Shown here in pieces: positions 62,831 to 64,000 of a stretch of DNA of 64,000 bases; position 1 is the stretch's first letter; each line of letters begins with the position of its first letter. The notes below the pieces were generated by a model, which did no database searches, was not told the origin of the DNA, and was given only the letters and a program-made list of their open reading frames with translations. The stretch is taken from contig PHBZ01000007.1 of assembly GCA_002840755.1 (NCBI GenBank), forward strand, positions 62,001-126,000, in the 5' to 3' direction. The translations under genes and the position numbers were made by a program. Origin of the DNA: Chloroflexi bacterium HGW-Chloroflexi-10. GTDB lineage: Bacteria > Chloroflexota > Anaerolineae > Anaerolineales > Anaerolineaceae.

Positions 62831-63478
62831 TTACTCCTCTTCTTCACCCATTGTGGTGTCTATATAAGTTTCCAAAGAAAGGCGCTTACTCAACAACCGC
62901 TGAGCATACAGCGCAGCTACCACAAAGAATATTATCGAAAAACCAATTGCCACATAACGAATCCAATGTTCCAGCTTCATCAGGTTAATGGCAGTGAAAT
63001 AACCGAGGACCACAAATAAACCTGTCACCAAAAAATTGGTCAAAAAGATGGTAGGAAACCAACGTCGTATCGGCACACGAGCCACACCAGTGGCAATCAA
63101 AGCTGGCACGATCAGGCCATTGGTTAATTTAGAAACCATCAATATTTTTATGACATGTTTTTGAATGCTGCCTTTGAGCAAATTTACATTGCGGGGGTCA
63201 ATCCGCAGAATTTTCCAACGCAACAATGTATCTACACGGCCAAAATACCCCAAAAAGTACCATAGCGAGTCTGCTAATAGATTTCCTGCACTGGCAGCAA
63301 TAAAAACCGGGAGGGGTTGTAAATAACCGGTGGATGCCGCTGTAGAAGCTATCAGGATCGCAAAAGGACCTTCCACAACTACCAGCACCAGCAACACCAA
63401 ATACACCCACAGGTTTGCCTGAGCAGCACCGGGATCACTGGATAATAGTTGTTGAAAGAAGTTTCCTAAATCAATCAT
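62831..63478 (-). CDS. DedA/VTT-domain membrane protein
   Basis: This 215-residue protein has about five to six hydrophobic segments, the VEGPFAILIAST segment, and the AGNLLADSLWYFLGYFGR stretch that matches the DedA (SNARE-associated/VTT) family. DedA proteins are proposed lipid scramblases or undecaprenyl phosphate recyclers. It is the first gene of a two-gene unit with the glycosyltransferase, which is consistent with lipid carrier recycling. Confidence 0.88.
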   Translation of the reverse strand: MIDLGNFFQQLLSSDPGAAQANLWVYLVLLVLVVVEGPFAILIASTAASTGYLQPLPVFIAASAGNLLADSLWYFLGYFGRVDTLLRWKILRIDPRNVNLLKGSIQKHVIKILMVSKLTNGLIVPALIATGVARVPIRRWFPTIFLTNFLVTGLFVVLGYFTAINLMKLEHWIRYVAIGFSIIFFVVAALYAQRLLSKRLSLETYIDTTMGEEEE

Positions 63479-63576
63479 GTCTGTTCAATTCCACAGAAAT
63501 CGCTTTTATTCGTTAAAATGCCCATTCCTATTATTAGTATTATAATGAAAGCTGCCCATCTCGTATAGTACCAAGC

Positions 63577-64000
63577 TTATTCAAGCGACGAAGTGGTGCT
63601 TTCAGCCTGAACCAATTTAGCCGCATCCGGTTCTATGACAACCTGTTTGTCGGTCGGGCGGGTATATACGGCCAGGTCATAGCGCAGTTTTATCGCTCCA
63701 CGGGTAACTTTAACATACCAACATGTCAAACCAGCACCTACCAGCAAGGCAAAAATACCTATCAAACCCGCTTCAGGGCCAAAAGCGCCACCGGTCAACA
63801 ATTCCGGTCCCCCCTGTTGAATACCGATAAAAGTTCCTGAAGTGGTCGTACCGCTCACCGGAAAACCAAACACATTACCCTGGAAGAAATTCCAGGTGAT
63901 ATGCAGCCCAATCGGAATGGCTAATTCTCCAGTAAGCACAAAACCCAACCCAAGGAAGAAGCCGGCCAGAACCAGGCTGAGCGTGGAAACCAGCGTGGCG
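63577..64000 (-). CDS. C-terminal part of a CPBP intramembrane metalloprotease
   Basis: The frame is open to the end of the window, so the N-terminus lies beyond it. The visible 140 residues include membrane segments, the motif IGLHITWNFFQGNVFG that carries the third His of CPBP proteases, and a Lys-rich cytoplasmic tail. The EExxxR motif is not visible. A short intergenic gap precedes the DedA gene on the same strand. It is a second CPBP protein, not a close copy of the one at 49411-50316. Confidence 0.82.
   Translation of the reverse strand, partial: ATLVSTLSLVLAGFFLGLGFVLTGELAIPIGLHITWNFFQGNVFGFPVSGTTTSGTFIGIQQGGPELLTGGAFGPEAGLIGIFALLVGAGLTCWYVKVTRGAIKLRYDLAVYTRPTDKQVVIEPDAAKLVQAESTTSSLE

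Noticed and set aside
1..64000. rRNA, tRNA, CRISPR array or prophage
   Set aside because: No such element was recognised by eye in the intergenic gaps. A tRNAscan or Infernal run is needed to exclude small RNAs.

Overview
The window reads as a chromosomal segment of a Gram-positive-like or monoderm bacterium, most likely a Chloroflexota of the Anaerolineae type. This is an inference: the lipoproteins carry a lipobox followed by long Thr/Pro-rich linkers, there are many PAS/GAF c-di-GMP proteins, ROK-regulated alpha-glucoside genes, a fused EcfA-EcfA transporter, and CsbD/YtxH/GlsB stress proteins. No rRNA, tRNA, CRISPR array, phage gene or intact transposase was seen. About 52 protein genes fill most of the 64 kb.

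1-7.3 kb (minus strand) is a signalling block: two CheC-type phosphatases bracket a GGDEF diguanylate cyclase and a stand-alone CheY-like receiver. An SGNH-like lipoprotein follows, then a membrane PAS/HD-GYP phosphodiesterase. 7.4-12.8 kb (minus strand) is a tightly packed envelope operon: an SGNH-like lipoprotein with Cys at the nucleophile position, a beta-propeller-type lipoprotein, a small lipoprotein, a previously unlisted 43-residue membrane microprotein with a C-terminal Tyr motif, an MBOAT acyltransferase and a membrane-anchored SGNH protein. The last three resemble the DltX-DltB-DltD logic for acylating a surface polymer.

13-23.6 kb holds mixed metabolism and repair: an XPD/DinG-type helicase fused to a RecB-like nuclease, a choline-kinase-like phosphotransferase, a GNAT protein, an Fe-S protein, an alpha/beta hydrolase, a DUF2268 metalloprotease behind a MerR-type promoter, Tex, and a flavin-binding PNPOx-family protein. 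23.9-28 kb is a stress module: YtxH, CsbD and GlsB proteins interleaved with a histidine kinase and two response regulators, separated by strong stem-loops.

30.4-42.8 kb is an alpha-glucoside locus: ROK repressor, solute-binding lipoprotein, two permeases, GH15, GH31 and an MFS carrier on the minus strand, with a second GH31 diverging on the plus strand. A 25-bp sequence shared by the two control regions is a candidate ROK operator. Next come three copies of an IS21-like terminal repeat, then a second ROK gene with a consensus sigma-70 promoter and a palindromic operator, leading into an ECF transporter (S, AA, T) and a pterin-binding methyltransferase-family protein. No ABC ATPase for the sugar importer is present, so it probably borrows a shared MsmK-type subunit from elsewhere.

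49-64 kb carries two CPBP proteases (one cut by the window end), CstA, a DUF5667-like surface protein, a chemoreceptor, an MFS carrier, CorA, a YbaK deacylase, MoaA, a GT4 glycosyltransferase and a DedA-family protein.
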